A DNA stretch of 64,000 nucleotides from Deltaproteobacteria bacterium GWC2_55_46 (GCA_001595385.3 LVEI03000001.1:620001-684000); one strand, 5' to 3'. Shown: positions 1 through 10,630, numbered from the stretch's first letter. Notes: generated by a model not told the origin, from the letters alone. Program-made: numbers and translations.

Positions 1-134
1 TCCATCTGCCTGATCTTGTTTACAGACCCGCTTAAACCCGCTGAAACAGGGTCTTTGTCGATCTCAAATAAAGAGTCGCCCTCGATAACGCCAAACCCGA
101 TCCTTTCAGATGCCTGGAACCTGCAAAGCTTCAA
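1..134 (-). CDS. Fumarylacetoacetate hydrolase-family protein, N-terminal fragment
   Basis: The first 44 codons of a gene that runs off the left edge. Reading the minus strand from a TTG at 134 gives [20 protein letters not shown] and continues open to base 1. The pattern of a short strand, a Gly-Val-x-Glu-Gly-Asp turn and then an acidic strand resembles the N-terminal lid of FAH-family hydrolases or isomerases. The start overlaps the argG stop (shared TTGA), and GGAG lies 7 bases upstream, so translation is probably coupled to argG. The catalytic metal-binding domain is outside the window, so the family call is tentative and the substrate cannot be stated. Confidence 0.55.
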   Translation of the reverse strand, partial: MKLCRFQASERIGFGVIEGDSLFEIDKDPVSAGLSGSVNKIRQM

Positions 135-1435
135 CGCCTCGCTCCTTTGGAGGATATTGCCGCGGCCTTGGCTACACGGGCCGCCTTAACCGTTTTTTTG
201 GCCTTTTTCGCCTGTTTAGGGCTTACAGCGGCCCTGTCGACCATCGACTTTATCTTGAGCCTCAAGGCGTTTATCTTGATGAACCCTTCGGCGTCCTTCT
301 GGTTATAGACGGTGTCCTCCTCGAAGGTAGCGAAGTCGGGGTGATAGAGCGACCTCTCCGCCTTCCTGCCGACCACTATGGCATTACCCTTGTACAGCTT
401 CATCCTCGCTACCCCTGTAACCCCTGAAGTCGCTTCATCTATAAGAGACTGCAGGGCCTTCCTCTCCGGCGAGAACCAATAGCCGTTATAGACCAAAGAG
501 GCGTACTTCTGCGAAAGGCTGTCGCGAAGGTGCAGCAGTTCCCTGTCCATGGCGACAGATTCTACCGCTCTTCTCGCGCCGTGGAGTATCGTGCCGCCGG
601 GGGTCTCGTAGACGCCCCTGGACTTCATGCCCACGTAGCGGTTCTCGACCATGTCCATCCTGCCGACGCCATTCGCCCCGCCCATCTCGTTTAAAAGCGC
701 AAGGAGGCGCGCTGGCGAGAGCTTTTTGGCGTTGACGGATACAGGGTTGCCGTTCTGGAAGCCTATCTCGACGTAGGTAGCCCTGCCGGGCGCCTTCTCA
801 GGCGAAACGCTTAAAGTATACATGTTCTCCGGAGGCTCTGCCCATGGGTCTTCGAGTATGCCGCCCTCAAAGCTTATATGGAAGAGGTTCCTGTCAGAGC
901 TGTACGGCTTCTTCTTGGTGACAGGGACAGGGATGCCGTGCTTCCTGGCGTAGGCGATGAGGTCGGCCCTGCCCTTCATATCCCACTCCCTCCACGGGGC
1001 GACGACCTTGATATGAGGGTTCATCGAATAATAAGTCAGCTCGAACCTGACCTGGTCGTTGCCCTTGCCGGTAGCGCCGTGTGAGACCGCGTCGGCCTTC
1101 TCCTTTGCCGCTATCTCCATCTGCACCTTGGCTATAAGGGGCCTCGCTATAGATGTGCCGAGCAAGTAGGTCCCCTCATAGACAGATGATGCCCTGAGCA
1201 TCGGGAATACGAAGTCGGATACGAACTCCTCGCGGAGGTCTTTTATATGGACCTTCTTCGCTCCAGTGGCAAAGGCCTTTTTCCTTATGCCGTCTATCTC
1301 GACCTCTCCCTGTCCGATATCGGCGGAGAAGGCGATGACCTCGCACCCATAGGTTTCGATGAGCCATTTCATTATGACCGAGGTATCAAGCCCCCCGGAA
1401 TAGGCGAGAACTACCCTTTTTACACCTTTTGCCAT
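131..1435 (-). CDS. argG: Argininosuccinate synthase
   Basis: Joins citrulline and aspartate using ATP to make argininosuccinate, the penultimate step of arginine synthesis, in the cytosol. The N-terminus has the PP-loop (AYSGGLDTS), followed by the family block [10 protein letters not shown] and a full synthetase domain. I chose the ATG at 1435 (434 residues) because AAGGAG sits 6-7 bases upstream; an in-frame GTG at 1453 would add six residues. The last ~35 residues are an Ala/Lys-rich tail beyond the usual ~400-residue length. The gene follows argF at once and overlaps the next gene's start. No argH is visible in the window. Confidence 0.95.
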   Translation of the reverse strand: MAKGVKRVVLAYSGGLDTSVIMKWLIETYGCEVIAFSADIGQGEVEIDGIRKKAFATGAKKVHIKDLREEFVSDFVFPMLRASSVYEGTYLLGTSIARPLIAKVQMEIAAKEKADAVSHGATGKGNDQVRFELTYYSMNPHIKVVAPWREWDMKGRADLIAYARKHGIPVPVTKKKPYSSDRNLFHISFEGGILEDPWAEPPENMYTLSVSPEKAPGRATYVEIGFQNGNPVSVNAKKLSPARLLALLNEMGGANGVGRMDMVENRYVGMKSRGVYETPGGTILHGARRAVESVAMDRELLHLRDSLSQKYASLVYNGYWFSPERKALQSLIDEATSGVTGVARMKLYKGNAIVVGRKAERSLYHPDFATFEEDTVYNQKDAEGFIKINALRLKIKSMVDRAAVSPKQAKKAKKTVKAARVAKAAAISSKGARR

Positions 1436-1453
1436 CTTCTTCTCCTTATTCAC

Positions 1454-2368
<915 letters not shown>

Positions 2369-2384
2369 TCTAATTCCTTTTCGT

Positions 2385-2771
2385 TTATTTCTCCCCTCCC
2401 TTGACGGGAGGGGACTGAGGGGAGGGTGACCTGGATATTTCCTCCCAGATAGATCTCAAAACATTCTCGGTATCTTTAAGGACCTCGTTATTCCAGAAAC
2501 GGATAACCTTGAAGCCTCTGCTTGCAAGCCAGCGTTCTCTTTCCTTATCTTTTGAATTCGAGGCGTGCTGCCCGCCGTCTATTTCAATGACAAGCTTTCT
2601 CTCGAAACAGACAAGATCAACGATATAACTTCCAATCCGCGCCTGTCTTCTGAATTTCAGTCCATTAATCTGCTTAGACCTTAGATGCCTCCATAACATG
2701 GTTTCAGCATCTGTCGCTTTTTTTCTCAGATTCCTGGCGAGTGCGGTTAAAATTCCCTCTTTCACCCTCAC
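2385..2771 (-). CDS. DUF559 endonuclease-like protein (PD-(D/E)XK fold)
   Basis: A 128-residue protein of the DUF559 group, related to very-short-patch-repair-type nucleases. The early block TDAETMLWRHLRSKQINGLKFRRQ and the core GSYIVDLVCFERKLVIEIDGGQH show the Asp...Glu-x-Asp/Gly-Gly-Gln-His pattern of the restriction-like fold, followed by RGFKVIRFWNNEVL. The biological role of the family is unclear. Its start and its last ~12 residues (PSPQSPPVKGG) are encoded by copies of a short genomic repeat, and a third copy lies just upstream. The gene splits argD from argF and looks like a later insertion that does not break the operon orientation. Confidence 0.8.
   Translation of the reverse strand: MRVKEGILTALARNLRKKATDAETMLWRHLRSKQINGLKFRRQARIGSYIVDLVCFERKLVIEIDGGQHASNSKDKERERWLASRGFKVIRFWNNEVLKDTENVLRSIWEEISRSPSPQSPPVKGGEK
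2391..2428. repeat. Short palindromic repeat, copy 1
   Basis: A C-rich then G-rich unit, CTCCCCTCCCTTGACGGGAG followed by GGGACTGAGGGGAGGGTG. It overlaps the 3' end of the DUF559 gene and encodes its proline-rich tail. The copy at 2852-2889 matches it at all but one position. Confidence 0.85.
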
Positions 2772-2801
2772 CCCTGCCCTCTCCCGTCAAGGGAGAGGGT
2801 G
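2763..2801. repeat. Short palindromic repeat, variant copy 2
   Basis: A diverged relative reading CACCCTCACCCCTGCCCTCT then CCCGTCAAGGGAGAGGGTG. It can fold on itself and overlaps the start of the DUF559 gene, so that gene is bracketed by repeat units. Confidence 0.7.
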
Positions 2802-2851
2802 TTTAGAACCCATTCCCAAGCTACAAAGCTTATTTCTCGCCCCTGCTTTTC

Positions 2852-2889
2852 CTCCCCTCCCTTGATGGGAGGGGACTGAGGGGAGGGTG
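2852..2889. repeat. Short palindromic repeat, copy 3
   Basis: Matches copy 1 with one change (GATGGG for GACGGG) and lies between argD and the DUF559 gene, in the same orientation as copy 1. Confidence 0.85.
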
Positions 2890-2898
2890 GAATCTCCC

Positions 2899-4110
2899 TT
2901 AAACCTTTGCCTGCCCTCCAGCCTGAGCGAGCAACGGCTCCAGTATTCCGAGCATCTCGTCGACTTCCTTCTCGGTCACGATGAGGGCCGGGATGAAGCG
3001 GAGCACTTTATCGCCCACGCAGTTTATGAGAAGGCCCTTGGCAAGGCATTCCTTCACTATATCGCCGCCCTTTATGCCCTCGGCCAGTTCCATGCCTATT
3101 ATGAGCCCCTTGCCCCTGACCTCTTTTATGAAGCCGTACTTGTCCTTGAGGCCATTTAACTTGCCGGTCAGATACGCACCCACCCTTTTGCAGTTATCGA
3201 GGACGCCATCGTTGATGGTAGTCCTTAAGGCCGCGATCCCAGCCGCCGTCGCCAGCGGGTTTCCTCCGAAGGTCGAGGCGTGGGTGCCTGGGACGAACGC
3301 AGACATGACATCATCTATAGCGAGCATCGCGCCTATGGCTACTCCGCCCGCAAGCCCCTTGGCAAGAGTCATGATATCGGGGGAGGCCCCATAGTTCTCA
3401 TAGGCAAATAACGTCCCTGTGCGGCCAACGCCCACCTGCACCTCGTCGAATATGAGGAGCGCCCCAGCCCTTTTGCAGAGCTCTTTCAATTCCCTGAAGT
3501 AATTATCAGAGGGCACGTTCACCCCGCCCTCGCCCTGTATCGGCTCGACCATAATAGCGGCGGTCGTGTCATTTATGGCCCTCTTCGCGGCCTCTATGTC
3601 GTTAAATGGCACGTAAATGAACCTCTCAAGGAGGGGCTCGAAGCCTGCCTGATACTTCTTCTGCCCGGTCGCCGCGAGCGCCGCGAAGGTGCGGCCGTGG
3701 AAGGACTGCTCCATGGTGAGTATCTGGTGCCTCCTCTGCCCCTTGTCGCTAAAGTACTTTCTCGCGAGCTTCAGGGCCGCCTCGTTGGCCTCTGCCCCCG
3801 AGTTGCAGAAAAAGACCCTGTCAGCGAACGAATTCTCCGTGAGTATCTTCGCAAGCTCTGACTGTGTCTCTATGTGATAGAGGTTTGATACGTGTATGAG
3901 CTTCTCGGCCTGCGCCTTTATGGCCGCGACGACGTTCGGATGGCAATGGCCGAGGTTACAGACGGCGAGGCCTGATACGAAGTCGAGGTACTCTTTCCCG
4001 TCAGCGTCCCAGACCCTGGTGCCCTTGCCCCTGACGATTGATATCGGAAATCTGCCATAGGTATTGGCGACGTGCTTTGCGGTAAGGCCGATTATTTGAG
4101 CGTTCGACAA
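2899..4110 (-). CDS. argD: Acetylornithine aminotransferase
   Basis: PLP-dependent class III aminotransferase that converts N-acetylglutamate semialdehyde to N-acetylornithine using glutamate. The 403 residues show the expected blocks: CNSGAEANEAALKLAR near 105, FHGRTFAALAATGQ near 140, FDEVQVGVGRTGTLFA near 222, and MTLAKGLAGGVAIGAM with the Schiff-base lysine near 250. Translation starts at TTG (4110) with GAGAGG 6 bases upstream. It follows argB by 16 bases. Some ArgD enzymes also act on succinyl-diaminopimelate; the arg context favours the arginine role. Confidence 0.94.
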   Translation of the reverse strand: MSNAQIIGLTAKHVANTYGRFPISIVRGKGTRVWDADGKEYLDFVSGLAVCNLGHCHPNVVAAIKAQAEKLIHVSNLYHIETQSELAKILTENSFADRVFFCNSGAEANEAALKLARKYFSDKGQRRHQILTMEQSFHGRTFAALAATGQKKYQAGFEPLLERFIYVPFNDIEAAKRAINDTTAAIMVEPIQGEGGVNVPSDNYFRELKELCKRAGALLIFDEVQVGVGRTGTLFAYENYGASPDIMTLAKGLAGGVAIGAMLAIDDVMSAFVPGTHASTFGGNPLATAAGIAALRTTINDGVLDNCKRVGAYLTGKLNGLKDKYGFIKEVRGKGLIIGMELAEGIKGGDIVKECLAKGLLINCVGDKVLRFIPALIVTEKEVDEMLGILEPLLAQAGGQAKV

Positions 4111-4126
4111 CTTAGACCTCTCTTTT

Positions 4127-4984
4127 CTATTTCTTAAGCCCTATTGCAGTTCCGACACCAGCGTCGGTAAAGACCTCAAGAAGGACCGCGTGCTCGACCC
4201 TGCCATCGATTATATGGGCCCTCCCGACGCCGGAGGCGACAGCGTCCATGCAACACCGGAGCTTGGGTATCATGCCTCCTACCGCGACCTTCTTCGTGAT
4301 TAGCGAACGGGCCTCTGAGAGCGTTAGCGCCGAGATGAGCTTCTTCTCCTTATCGAGTACACCCGCGACGTCTGTGAGGAGTATGAGCTTTTCGGCCTTA
4401 AGAGCGGCTGCGATCTTCCCTGCTACCGTGTCGGCGTTTATATTGAAGCTCTCGCCCTCCTCGTCACCGCCGACAGGGGCGATGACGGGGATAAAATCGC
4501 TCTCCTCGAGGACGCTTATGACGCTTGCATCTATCGACTCCACGTCACCCACAAAGCCCATCTCCTCGCCCTTTATCTTGAGCCTCTTGGCCTTGATCAA
4601 CCCGCCGTCCTTGCCGCCGAGGCCCACGGCCTTTCCGCCGAAGTGGTTTATGAGGCCGACTATCTCTTTATTAATCTTGCCCATGAGGACCATCTCTACC
4701 ACGTCCATGGTCTCGTCGTCGGTTACACGTATGCCCTTTACGAACCTCGATTCCTTGCCGAGCCTGGTGAGAAGTCCGCCTATCTGCGGCCCCCCGCCGT
4801 GGACTATAACGGGGTTTATCCCGACATACTTCATGAGGACGACGTCCCTGGCGAAACTCTTCTTGAGCCCCTCGTCGACCATCGCGTGGCCGCCGTACTT
4901 TATGACGATCGTCTTGTCGAAGAACTTCCGGATGTACGGGAGAGATTCGAATAGCGTCCTTATCTTCTCAATATTCTTCTGCAC
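4127..4984 (-). CDS. argB: Acetylglutamate kinase
   Basis: Phosphorylates N-acetylglutamate with ATP, the second and often feedback-regulated step of arginine synthesis. The 285 residues include IKYGGHAM near 30, [12 protein letters not shown] near 62, [15 protein letters not shown] near 180 and [12 protein letters not shown] near 200, all typical of the amino-acid kinase fold. The start is GTG at 4984 with GGAG 7 bases upstream. A terminator-like hairpin with an 8-base T run ends only 13 bases before the start, leaving no room for a promoter downstream of it. The N-terminal helix [17 protein letters not shown] is the type linked to arginine-sensitive hexameric enzymes. Confidence 0.94.
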   Translation of the reverse strand: MQKNIEKIRTLFESLPYIRKFFDKTIVIKYGGHAMVDEGLKKSFARDVVLMKYVGINPVIVHGGGPQIGGLLTRLGKESRFVKGIRVTDDETMDVVEMVLMGKINKEIVGLINHFGGKAVGLGGKDGGLIKAKRLKIKGEEMGFVGDVESIDASVISVLEESDFIPVIAPVGGDEEGESFNINADTVAGKIAAALKAEKLILLTDVAGVLDKEKKLISALTLSEARSLITKKVAVGGMIPKLRCCMDAVASGVGRAHIIDGRVEHAVLLEVFTDAGVGTAIGLKK

Positions 4985-4997
4985 CGGCGCGCTCCAT

Positions 4998-5055
4998 AAA
5001 AAAAATAACCGTGATGCCGGGGCAGAAACGTCCCGCCGTACCCCGCTATCACGGT
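4998..5055 (-). terminator. Terminator-like hairpin before argB (possible attenuator)
   Basis: On the minus strand ACCGTGAT and ATCACGGT form an 8-bp outer stem around a G-rich/C-rich inner arm (GCGGGG with CCCCGGC), followed by TTATTTTTTTT. It lies in the 79-base gap between hslU and argB and ends just before the argB ribosome-binding site. It could end hslU transcripts, or control read-through into arg genes. Confidence 0.6.
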
Positions 5056-5063
5056 CTAAAGTA

Positions 5064-6425
5064 CTAAAGGATATACCTTGAAAGATCCTCGTCTTTTACT
5101 ATGTCCGCAAGCCTCTTCCGGACGTACTCCATGTCGATCGTGACCTGCTTGTCCGCCATGTCCGGCGCGTCGAAGGATATCTCGTCGAAGACCCTCTCCA
5201 TTACCGTATGGAGCCTGCGGGCGCCGATATTCTCCATCCTCTCGTTCACGATGGTGGCAATGGAAGCGATCTCGCGCACGCCGTCGTCCGTGTAAGTAAC
5301 CTCCATGCCCTCGGTGGCAAGGAGGGCCTTATACTGCTTCAGGAGGGCGTTCTCAGGCTCGGTAAGTATCCTTATGAAGTCATCTTCTCCCAGCGGGCCC
5401 AGCTCGACCCTTATCGGGAACCTGCCCTGGAACTCCGGTATCAGATCAGACGGCTTCGCCACATGAAAAGCGCCTGAGGCTATGAAGAGTATATGGTCGG
5501 TCTTTACCATGCCGTACTTCGTGCTGACGGTAGAGCCCTCGACTATCGGCAGGAGGTCCCTCTGTACGCCTTCCCTGGATACGTCCGGGGTCTGTGCGGT
5601 CTGGCGTCCCGCGATCTTGTCTATCTCGTCTATGAAGACTATGCCCGACTGCTCTACTCTTTCGACCGCCTCTTTCTGCACCTTTTCCATGTCTATGAGG
5701 CGCTGGCTCTCTTCCAGTATAAGGAGGCTGTAAGCCTCCGGGACCTTGACCTTCCGACGCCTGGTCTTTTTGGGGAAGAGGTTCGAGAACATGTCCTTGA
5801 AGTTCATGTCCATCTCCTCCATGCCGCCGGAGGAGGTGAGTATCTCGATAGAAGGCATCTTCTGCTGCTCGCTCGTCTCTACCTCTATCTCCTTGTCGTC
5901 GAGCTTGCCTTCCCTGAAAAGGGCCCTGAGCTTATCACGGGTCGACTTCTGAAGCTCCCGTTCCTTGGCGATCCTCTCCTGGTCAGCCGCCTGATAGGGC
6001 GCGGATGTGACAGGCGGGAGAAGGAGATCGAGTACACGCTCTTCAGCGAGGTCCTTTGCTCTTACCCTGACCTTTACCCGCTCCTCGTCCTTTACCATCT
6101 TGACCGATAGCTCCGTAAGGTCGCGGATAATGCTCTCGACGTCGCGGCCCACGTAGCCGACTTCAGTGAATTTGCTGGCCTCCACCTTGATGAACGGCGC
6201 CTGCGCGAGCTTCGCGAGCCTCCTCGATATCTCGGTCTTGCCGACCCCCGTCGGCCCTATCATGATTATGTTCTTCGGGTATATCTCCTCGCGAAGCTCC
6301 GCCTCCACCTGCTGGCGCCTCCATCTGTTGCGAAGAGCTATGGCCACGGCCCTCTTGGCCTGCTTCTGTCCGATGATATACTTATCCAGCTCGGATACTA
6401 TTTCCCTTGGCGTAAAGCTTTTCAT
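5064..6425 (-). CDS. hslU: ATP-dependent protease ATPase subunit HslU
   Basis: AAA+ unfoldase that feeds proteins into the HslV peptidase. The 453 residues begin with the conserved [17 protein letters not shown]. Walker A is [11 protein letters not shown] near residue 57, followed by the pore motif GYVGRDVES, a charged I-domain (~110-235), Walker B FIDEIDKI near 263 and the sensor-2 region [10 protein letters not shown]. The C-terminus DLSRYIL is the tail that docks into HslV. Its ATG overlaps the hslV stop (ATGA), so the subunits are translationally coupled. Confidence 0.97.
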   Translation of the reverse strand: MKSFTPREIVSELDKYIIGQKQAKRAVAIALRNRWRRQQVEAELREEIYPKNIIMIGPTGVGKTEISRRLAKLAQAPFIKVEASKFTEVGYVGRDVESIIRDLTELSVKMVKDEERVKVRVRAKDLAEERVLDLLLPPVTSAPYQAADQERIAKERELQKSTRDKLRALFREGKLDDKEIEVETSEQQKMPSIEILTSSGGMEEMDMNFKDMFSNLFPKKTRRRKVKVPEAYSLLILEESQRLIDMEKVQKEAVERVEQSGIVFIDEIDKIAGRQTAQTPDVSREGVQRDLLPIVEGSTVSTKYGMVKTDHILFIASGAFHVAKPSDLIPEFQGRFPIRVELGPLGEDDFIRILTEPENALLKQYKALLATEGMEVTYTDDGVREIASIATIVNERMENIGARRLHTVMERVFDEISFDAPDMADKQVTIDMEYVRKRLADIVKDEDLSRYIL

Positions 6426-6967
6426 AATGAAAGCTCTTCCACTGTTATATTGTTATTGGTGTATATGCATATCTCTGCGGCGGCCTTCAAGGCCTCTTCC
6501 GCTATGGTCCTGGCGTCTAAAGAGGTGTGCCTCACCAGCATCTTCGCCGCCGCCAGCGCGTACGCTCCGCCGGAGCCTATGGCAGCTATGCCCTCCTCCG
6601 GCTCTATGACGTCACCTGTCCCGGAGATGATAAAGGTATGCTCCCTGTCGGCCACGATAAGGAGCGCCTCCAGTTTACGGAGTATCCTGTCTGTGCGCCA
6701 GTCCTTGGCAAGCTCTATGACCGCCTTGGTGATATTGCCCCTGGTGCTTTCGAGCTTGCTCTCGAACTTGTCAAAGAGCGTCATGGCGTCGGCGGTAGAC
6801 CCGGCGAACCCGGCTATCACCTTGCCTTCGAGCATGCGCCTCACCTTGACGGCCCCTTTTTTCATGACCGTGCTCCCGAGCGTGACCTGGCCGTCGCCGG
6901 CTATTGCCACCTTGCCGTTCTGCCTTATCGCTATTATCGTAGTGCCGTGAAAAGTCGTGCCTGACAA
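6422..6967 (-). CDS. hslV: ATP-dependent protease peptidase subunit HslV
   Basis: Threonine peptidase forming the double-hexamer core of HslUV. The TTG start at 6967 has AGGAGG 5 bases upstream and gives an 8-residue leader, MSGTTFHG, before [20 protein letters not shown]. The catalytic residue should be Thr9, exposed after leader removal at Gly8-Thr9; E. coli HslV needs only Met removal. The lysine of NGKVAIAG and the Gly/Asp block [12 protein letters not shown] are present. It lies 9 bases after xerC and overlaps hslU, the classic xerC-hslV-hslU unit. Confidence 0.97.
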   Translation of the reverse strand: MSGTTFHGTTIIAIRQNGKVAIAGDGQVTLGSTVMKKGAVKVRRMLEGKVIAGFAGSTADAMTLFDKFESKLESTRGNITKAVIELAKDWRTDRILRKLEALLIVADREHTFIISGTGDVIEPEEGIAAIGSGGAYALAAAKMLVRHTSLDARTIAEEALKAAAEICIYTNNNITVEELSL

Positions 6968-6976
6968 CCGAGCCTC

Positions 6977-7900
6977 CTAACCTGTCTTTCTGGCCCTCGG
7001 GTGGGCCTTGTCATAGGCCTCCATGAGGGTAGACATACCGACCTTCGTATACCTCTGGGTGGTCGATAGTTTCGCATGCCCCAGCATCTCCTGGATCGCC
7101 CTCAAGTCGACCCCCGCGTCAAGGAGATGGGTGGCGAAAGAATGCCTCAGCGCGTGCGGGGTCGGGTCTTTTGAGATGCCGCTTTCAAGGACGTACCTTT
7201 TAACAAGCCTCTGGACCGTCCTCGGGGTGAGCCTCGCGCCGCCCTTTCCGGTGAAAAGCGCTCCTGCGGACGCCCCACTTACCAACAAGTATGCCTCAAT
7301 AGAGGCCTTTGCGCTCGACCCGATATAGGCTATGCGCTCCTTGGAGCCTTTGCCAAGGACCCTTACAGTCCCTGATGAGAGGTCTACGTCCTTAAGATCA
7401 AGGCCCGTAAGCTCGCTTACCCTTATGCCGGACGAATAAAGGACCTCCAGTATGGCAAGGTCCCTTAACGCGGTCTTATTATCCTTTGAATTTGCCGGGG
7501 CCTCTACAAGGCAACTGGCCTCTTCGACCGTGAGAACTGCCGGGAGATACTTCTCTATCTTCGGGGTAGGCACGTTCTCAGCCGGGTTAGCCGCCGCCAG
7601 CCCCTTCCTTATCAGGAATCTGAAAAAAGACCTTATTGAAGACAGCTTCCTGGCAACAGTTACCTTCCTGCACCCCCGGTGGAGGCTGTAGACGTAAGAG
7701 GTCACCGCCCTCTCGTCGATACCGGAAACTTGAGGCTCCAGCCCGCCCTCCCCTGCAAGAAAGCGGTGAAACTGCGTTAAGTCCCTCAGATACCCCAGTC
7801 GGGTATGAGGGGATGAGTTCCTCTCAACGGCCAGATAGCTTACGAATTCGTCGATAAGCCGCCGTAGGCCCTGCGGTCCAGTCTCTGTATTCCCGGGCAT
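6977..7900 (-). CDS. xerC: Tyrosine recombinase XerC
   Basis: Site-specific recombinase that resolves chromosome dimers at dif with a XerD-type partner. The N-terminal SAM-like core-binding domain (~10-100) has LAVERNSSPHTRLGYLRDL, and the catalytic domain has Arg in SSGIRVSEL, Lys in VLGKGSKER, HALRHSFATHLLDAG, and LGHAKLSTTQRYTKV with the nucleophilic Tyr. The 307 residues match Xer proteins and not larger phage integrases. No dif site was recognised in the window. It is the first gene of xerC-hslV-hslU. Confidence 0.94.
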   Translation of the reverse strand: MPGNTETGPQGLRRLIDEFVSYLAVERNSSPHTRLGYLRDLTQFHRFLAGEGGLEPQVSGIDERAVTSYVYSLHRGCRKVTVARKLSSIRSFFRFLIRKGLAAANPAENVPTPKIEKYLPAVLTVEEASCLVEAPANSKDNKTALRDLAILEVLYSSGIRVSELTGLDLKDVDLSSGTVRVLGKGSKERIAYIGSSAKASIEAYLLVSGASAGALFTGKGGARLTPRTVQRLVKRYVLESGISKDPTPHALRHSFATHLLDAGVDLRAIQEMLGHAKLSTTQRYTKVGMSTLMEAYDKAHPRARKTG

Positions 7901-8056
7901 CTCTTGTCCTGTCCGAGCCGCTTGAAAGTCTCAAGCGCCTCAGGGATGATCACGGCAGAAAGCCGTAAAACCAGACCGGGTTATCAAAAAATGCTTATAG
8001 CACCAAAACCTGAAAGCTGCAATCATTTTTGAAGCGTTACCGCGGAAGCCTCGCGG

Positions 8057-8755
8057 TTATTTTATTATATCCCCGATCCTCCCAAAGCGCACCCAACGGC
8101 TGTCCCTGTCCCAGGACCAGTATATGATGAGCGCCTTGCCCTTGATGTCCTCTATGGGCACCGGCCCCCAGTACCTCGAATCATAGCTCCTGTCCCGGTT
8201 GTCTCCCATGGCAAAGACCGCCCCATCCGGCACGGTGTACGGCCCGAACGAGACGCTTTTTTCAGCCTCCTCGCCGTATGCCCCGCCCTTGTTGACCCCG
8301 AAGCGCTCATCCCACCTCTCGCCGTTTATGTATATCTTCCTGTCGCGGAGCTCTACCCTGTCGCCCGGCAGGCCGACTACCCTCTTTATATAGTCCTTTG
8401 ACCTGTCGCCGGGGAAACGGAAGACCACCACGTCTCCCCTTTCAACCCCGCCCCATGTCCGCGAGAGCCTGGTCTCGAAAAACGGCACAGTAGTGCCGAG
8501 TATCTTGATCATCGCGGGCTTTGGCACCTGCAGCCCGTAGGAGAGCTTGCTCACTATTATATGGTCGCCGACAAGGAGGGTATCCTCCATCGACCCGGAT
8601 GGTATCTTGAAGGCCTGTATGAGAAAGGTCCTTATGATGAGCGCCAGTATAAGGGCTATTACTACGGCCTCGGCTATCTCCCTTGCATGCCCCTTTTTGC
8701 GCTTCTCCGCGGTCCCGGTCCGCTCTTTTTCCTTTTCAGCCATCTCTACTCCCAT
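8057..8755 (-). CDS. lepB: Signal peptidase I
   Basis: Membrane serine protease that removes signal peptides from Sec and Tat substrates. One transmembrane helix (AVVIALILALIIRTFLIQAF) follows a Lys-rich cytosolic N-terminus. Box B PSGSMEDTLLVGD holds the nucleophilic Ser, box D YIKRVVGLPGD the general-base Lys, and box E MGDNRDRSYDSRYWG closes the fold. I chose the ATG at 8755, whose A overlaps the lepA TGA stop (TGATG); an ATG at 8743 with GGGAG upstream is equally plausible. The longer open frame to 8887 only reads through lepA. A small CCGCG/CGCGG hairpin follows the stop. Confidence 0.93.
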   Translation of the reverse strand: MGVEMAEKEKERTGTAEKRKKGHAREIAEAVVIALILALIIRTFLIQAFKIPSGSMEDTLLVGDHIIVSKLSYGLQVPKPAMIKILGTTVPFFETRLSRTWGGVERGDVVVFRFPGDRSKDYIKRVVGLPGDRVELRDRKIYINGERWDERFGVNKGGAYGEEAEKSVSFGPYTVPDGAVFAMGDNRDRSYDSRYWGPVPIEDIKGKALIIYWSWDRDSRWVRFGRIGDIIK

Positions 8756-10554
8756 CAGCTCACCTTGAGAACGGCGAGGAAGGCCTCCTGCGGCAGTTCC
8801 ACGCGGCCCACCTGCTTCATCCTCTTCTTTCCTTCCTTCTGCTTCTCGAGGAGCTTCCTTTTTCTTGATATGTCTCCGCCGTAGCACTTGGCGGTTACGT
8901 TCTTCCTCATGGCCTTGACCGTCTCTCTCGCTATCACCTTGTTCCCGATAGATGCCTGTATGGCTATCTCGAACATCTGCCTGGGGATGAGCTCCCTCAT
9001 CTTCTCCGTCAGTTCCTTGCCCCTCTGATAAGACCTTTCTCTCGGCACGATAAGAGAAAGCGCGTCCACCGGCTCGCCATTTATGAGTATGTCGAGCTTC
9101 ACGAGGTCGGATCTCCTGAAATCGAGGTACTCGTAGTCCATCGACGCGTAGCCCTTGGTAAGGGTCTTGAGCTTGTCGTAGAAATCGAGGACTATCTCGT
9201 TAAGGGGTATCTCGTATACGACGACCACCCTGGAGGTGCTTAAATACCTTATCTCCTTCTGCATCCCCCTTTTAGCCTCGCAAAGGCCCAGTATGGCGCC
9301 GAGGAACTCTGAAGGCAGGTGGATGGTAGCGAGTATATAGGGCTCCTCTATCATCTCGATGTGCTGCGGCTGGGGCAGGTTCGATGGGTTTTCCACCATC
9401 ATCACGCTCCCGTCGGTCTTGGTGACCCTGTAGACGACCGTCGGAGCGGTTGTTATGAGCTCAAGGCCGTACTCCCTTTCAAGCCTCTCCTGTATTATTT
9501 CCATATGAAAGAGGCCCAGGAACCCGCACCTGAAGCCGAAGCCAAGGGCAAGGGAGGTCTCAGGCTCGAATGTAAAGGACGAGTCGTTGAGCCGGAGCTT
9601 CATGACCGCTTCCTTAAGCTCCTCGTACTGTACTGAATCTACCGGGTAGAGGCCGCTGAAGACCATGGACTTGGCGGGCTTGTACCCGGCGAGAGCCTCT
9701 GGCGTAGGGTTGGCGGCATCGGTGATGGTGTCGCCGACGCTGGTGTCCCTCACCTCTTTTATGCCTGCTATCACAAAGCCGACCTCTCCGGGGCCGAGCT
9801 CGCCAATCTCTTTCGGGGTGGGCGAGAATACACCGACCTTGTCGACATCGAACTCCTTGCCGTTGGCCATGAAGCGGATCCTGGTGCCCCTCTTTACGGT
9901 CCCCTCAAATACCCTGACCTGTACTACGACCCCCTGGTAGATATCGTACCAGCTGTCAAAGACAAGGGCCTTTAGCGGCTTAGCCGCGTCCCCGCCAGGG
10001 GGCGGTATCCGCTTTACGATGGCCTCAAGGACGTCCTTTATGCCGACTCCCTCCTTGGCGCTCGTGAGGACCGCTTCAGAGGCGTCGATGCCGCATACCT
10101 CTTCTATCTCAGCCTTGATCCTCTCGGGCTCGGCGGAGGGGAGGTCAATCTTGTTCAATACCGGGAATATCTCAAGGCCGACGTCGACGGCGGTGTAGAG
10201 GTGGGCGACGGTCTGAGCCTCAACCCCCTGAGAGGCGTCAACGATGAGTATCGCGCCCTCGCAGGCCGATAGCGACCTCGATACCTCGTAGCTGAAGTCC
10301 ACGTGCCCAGGCGTGTCAATGAGGTTAAGTATGTAAGTCTGCCCGTCATCGGCCTTGTAGGAAAGCCTCGCGGTCTGGGCCTTTATGGTGATGCCACGCT
10401 CGCGCTCAAGTTCCATCTTGTCGAGGAACTGGTCGACCATCTCCCTCTTCGTTATGGTCCCGGTATACTCCAGGAGCCTGTCCGAGAGGGTCGACTTGCC
10501 ATGGTCTATATGCGCGATTATGGAGAAGTTGCGTATGGTTGCGATATTAGTCAA
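8755..10554 (-). CDS. lepA: Elongation factor 4 (LepA GTPase)
   Basis: Ribosomal GTPase thought to aid translation or ribosome assembly under stress. At 599 residues it is full length. G1 is [11 protein letters not shown]3 DTPGHVDF, G4 NKIDLPSA and G5 TSAKEGVG. The EF-4-specific C-terminus has [21 protein letters not shown]. Translation starts at TTG (10554) with AAGGG 7 bases upstream. A strong promoter lies 45-73 bases upstream of the start. It overlaps lepB, so the two form one operon. Confidence 0.97.
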   Translation of the reverse strand: MTNIATIRNFSIIAHIDHGKSTLSDRLLEYTGTITKREMVDQFLDKMELERERGITIKAQTARLSYKADDGQTYILNLIDTPGHVDFSYEVSRSLSACEGAILIVDASQGVEAQTVAHLYTAVDVGLEIFPVLNKIDLPSAEPERIKAEIEEVCGIDASEAVLTSAKEGVGIKDVLEAIVKRIPPPGGDAAKPLKALVFDSWYDIYQGVVVQVRVFEGTVKRGTRIRFMANGKEFDVDKVGVFSPTPKEIGELGPGEVGFVIAGIKEVRDTSVGDTITDAANPTPEALAGYKPAKSMVFSGLYPVDSVQYEELKEAVMKLRLNDSSFTFEPETSLALGFGFRCGFLGLFHMEIIQERLEREYGLELITTAPTVVYRVTKTDGSVMMVENPSNLPQPQHIEMIEEPYILATIHLPSEFLGAILGLCEAKRGMQKEIRYLSTSRVVVVYEIPLNEIVLDFYDKLKTLTKGYASMDYEYLDFRRSDLVKLDILINGEPVDALSLIVPRERSYQRGKELTEKMRELIPRQMFEIAIQASIGNKVIARETVKAMRKNVTAKCYGGDISRKRKLLEKQKEGKKRMKQVGRVELPQEAFLAVLKVS

Positions 10555-10598
10555 ATCGACACCCTTGTCCTTTTTATAAAGAAGCGCGGTAACATAAT

Positions 10599-10627
10599 AT
10601 TGTAAATAATAGCGGCTTCTTTGTCAA
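10599..10627 (-). promoter_or_regulatory. Sigma-70-type promoter for lepA-lepB
   Basis: On the minus strand TTGACA (10627-10622), a 17-base spacer, and TACAAT (10604-10599). The -35 is a consensus match and the -10 differs at one position. It sits just upstream of lepA and just past the cutA terminator. Confidence 0.75.
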
Positions 10628-10630
10628 AAG

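Noticed and set aside
4970-4997. Nine-codon leader peptide (MERAGAEEY) before argB
   Set aside because: Starts directly after the T run with no ribosome-binding site, has one Arg only, and overlaps argB.
8756-8887. N-terminal extension of LepB
   Set aside because: Overlaps the conserved C-terminus of LepA; an ATG overlapping the lepA stop is the natural start.
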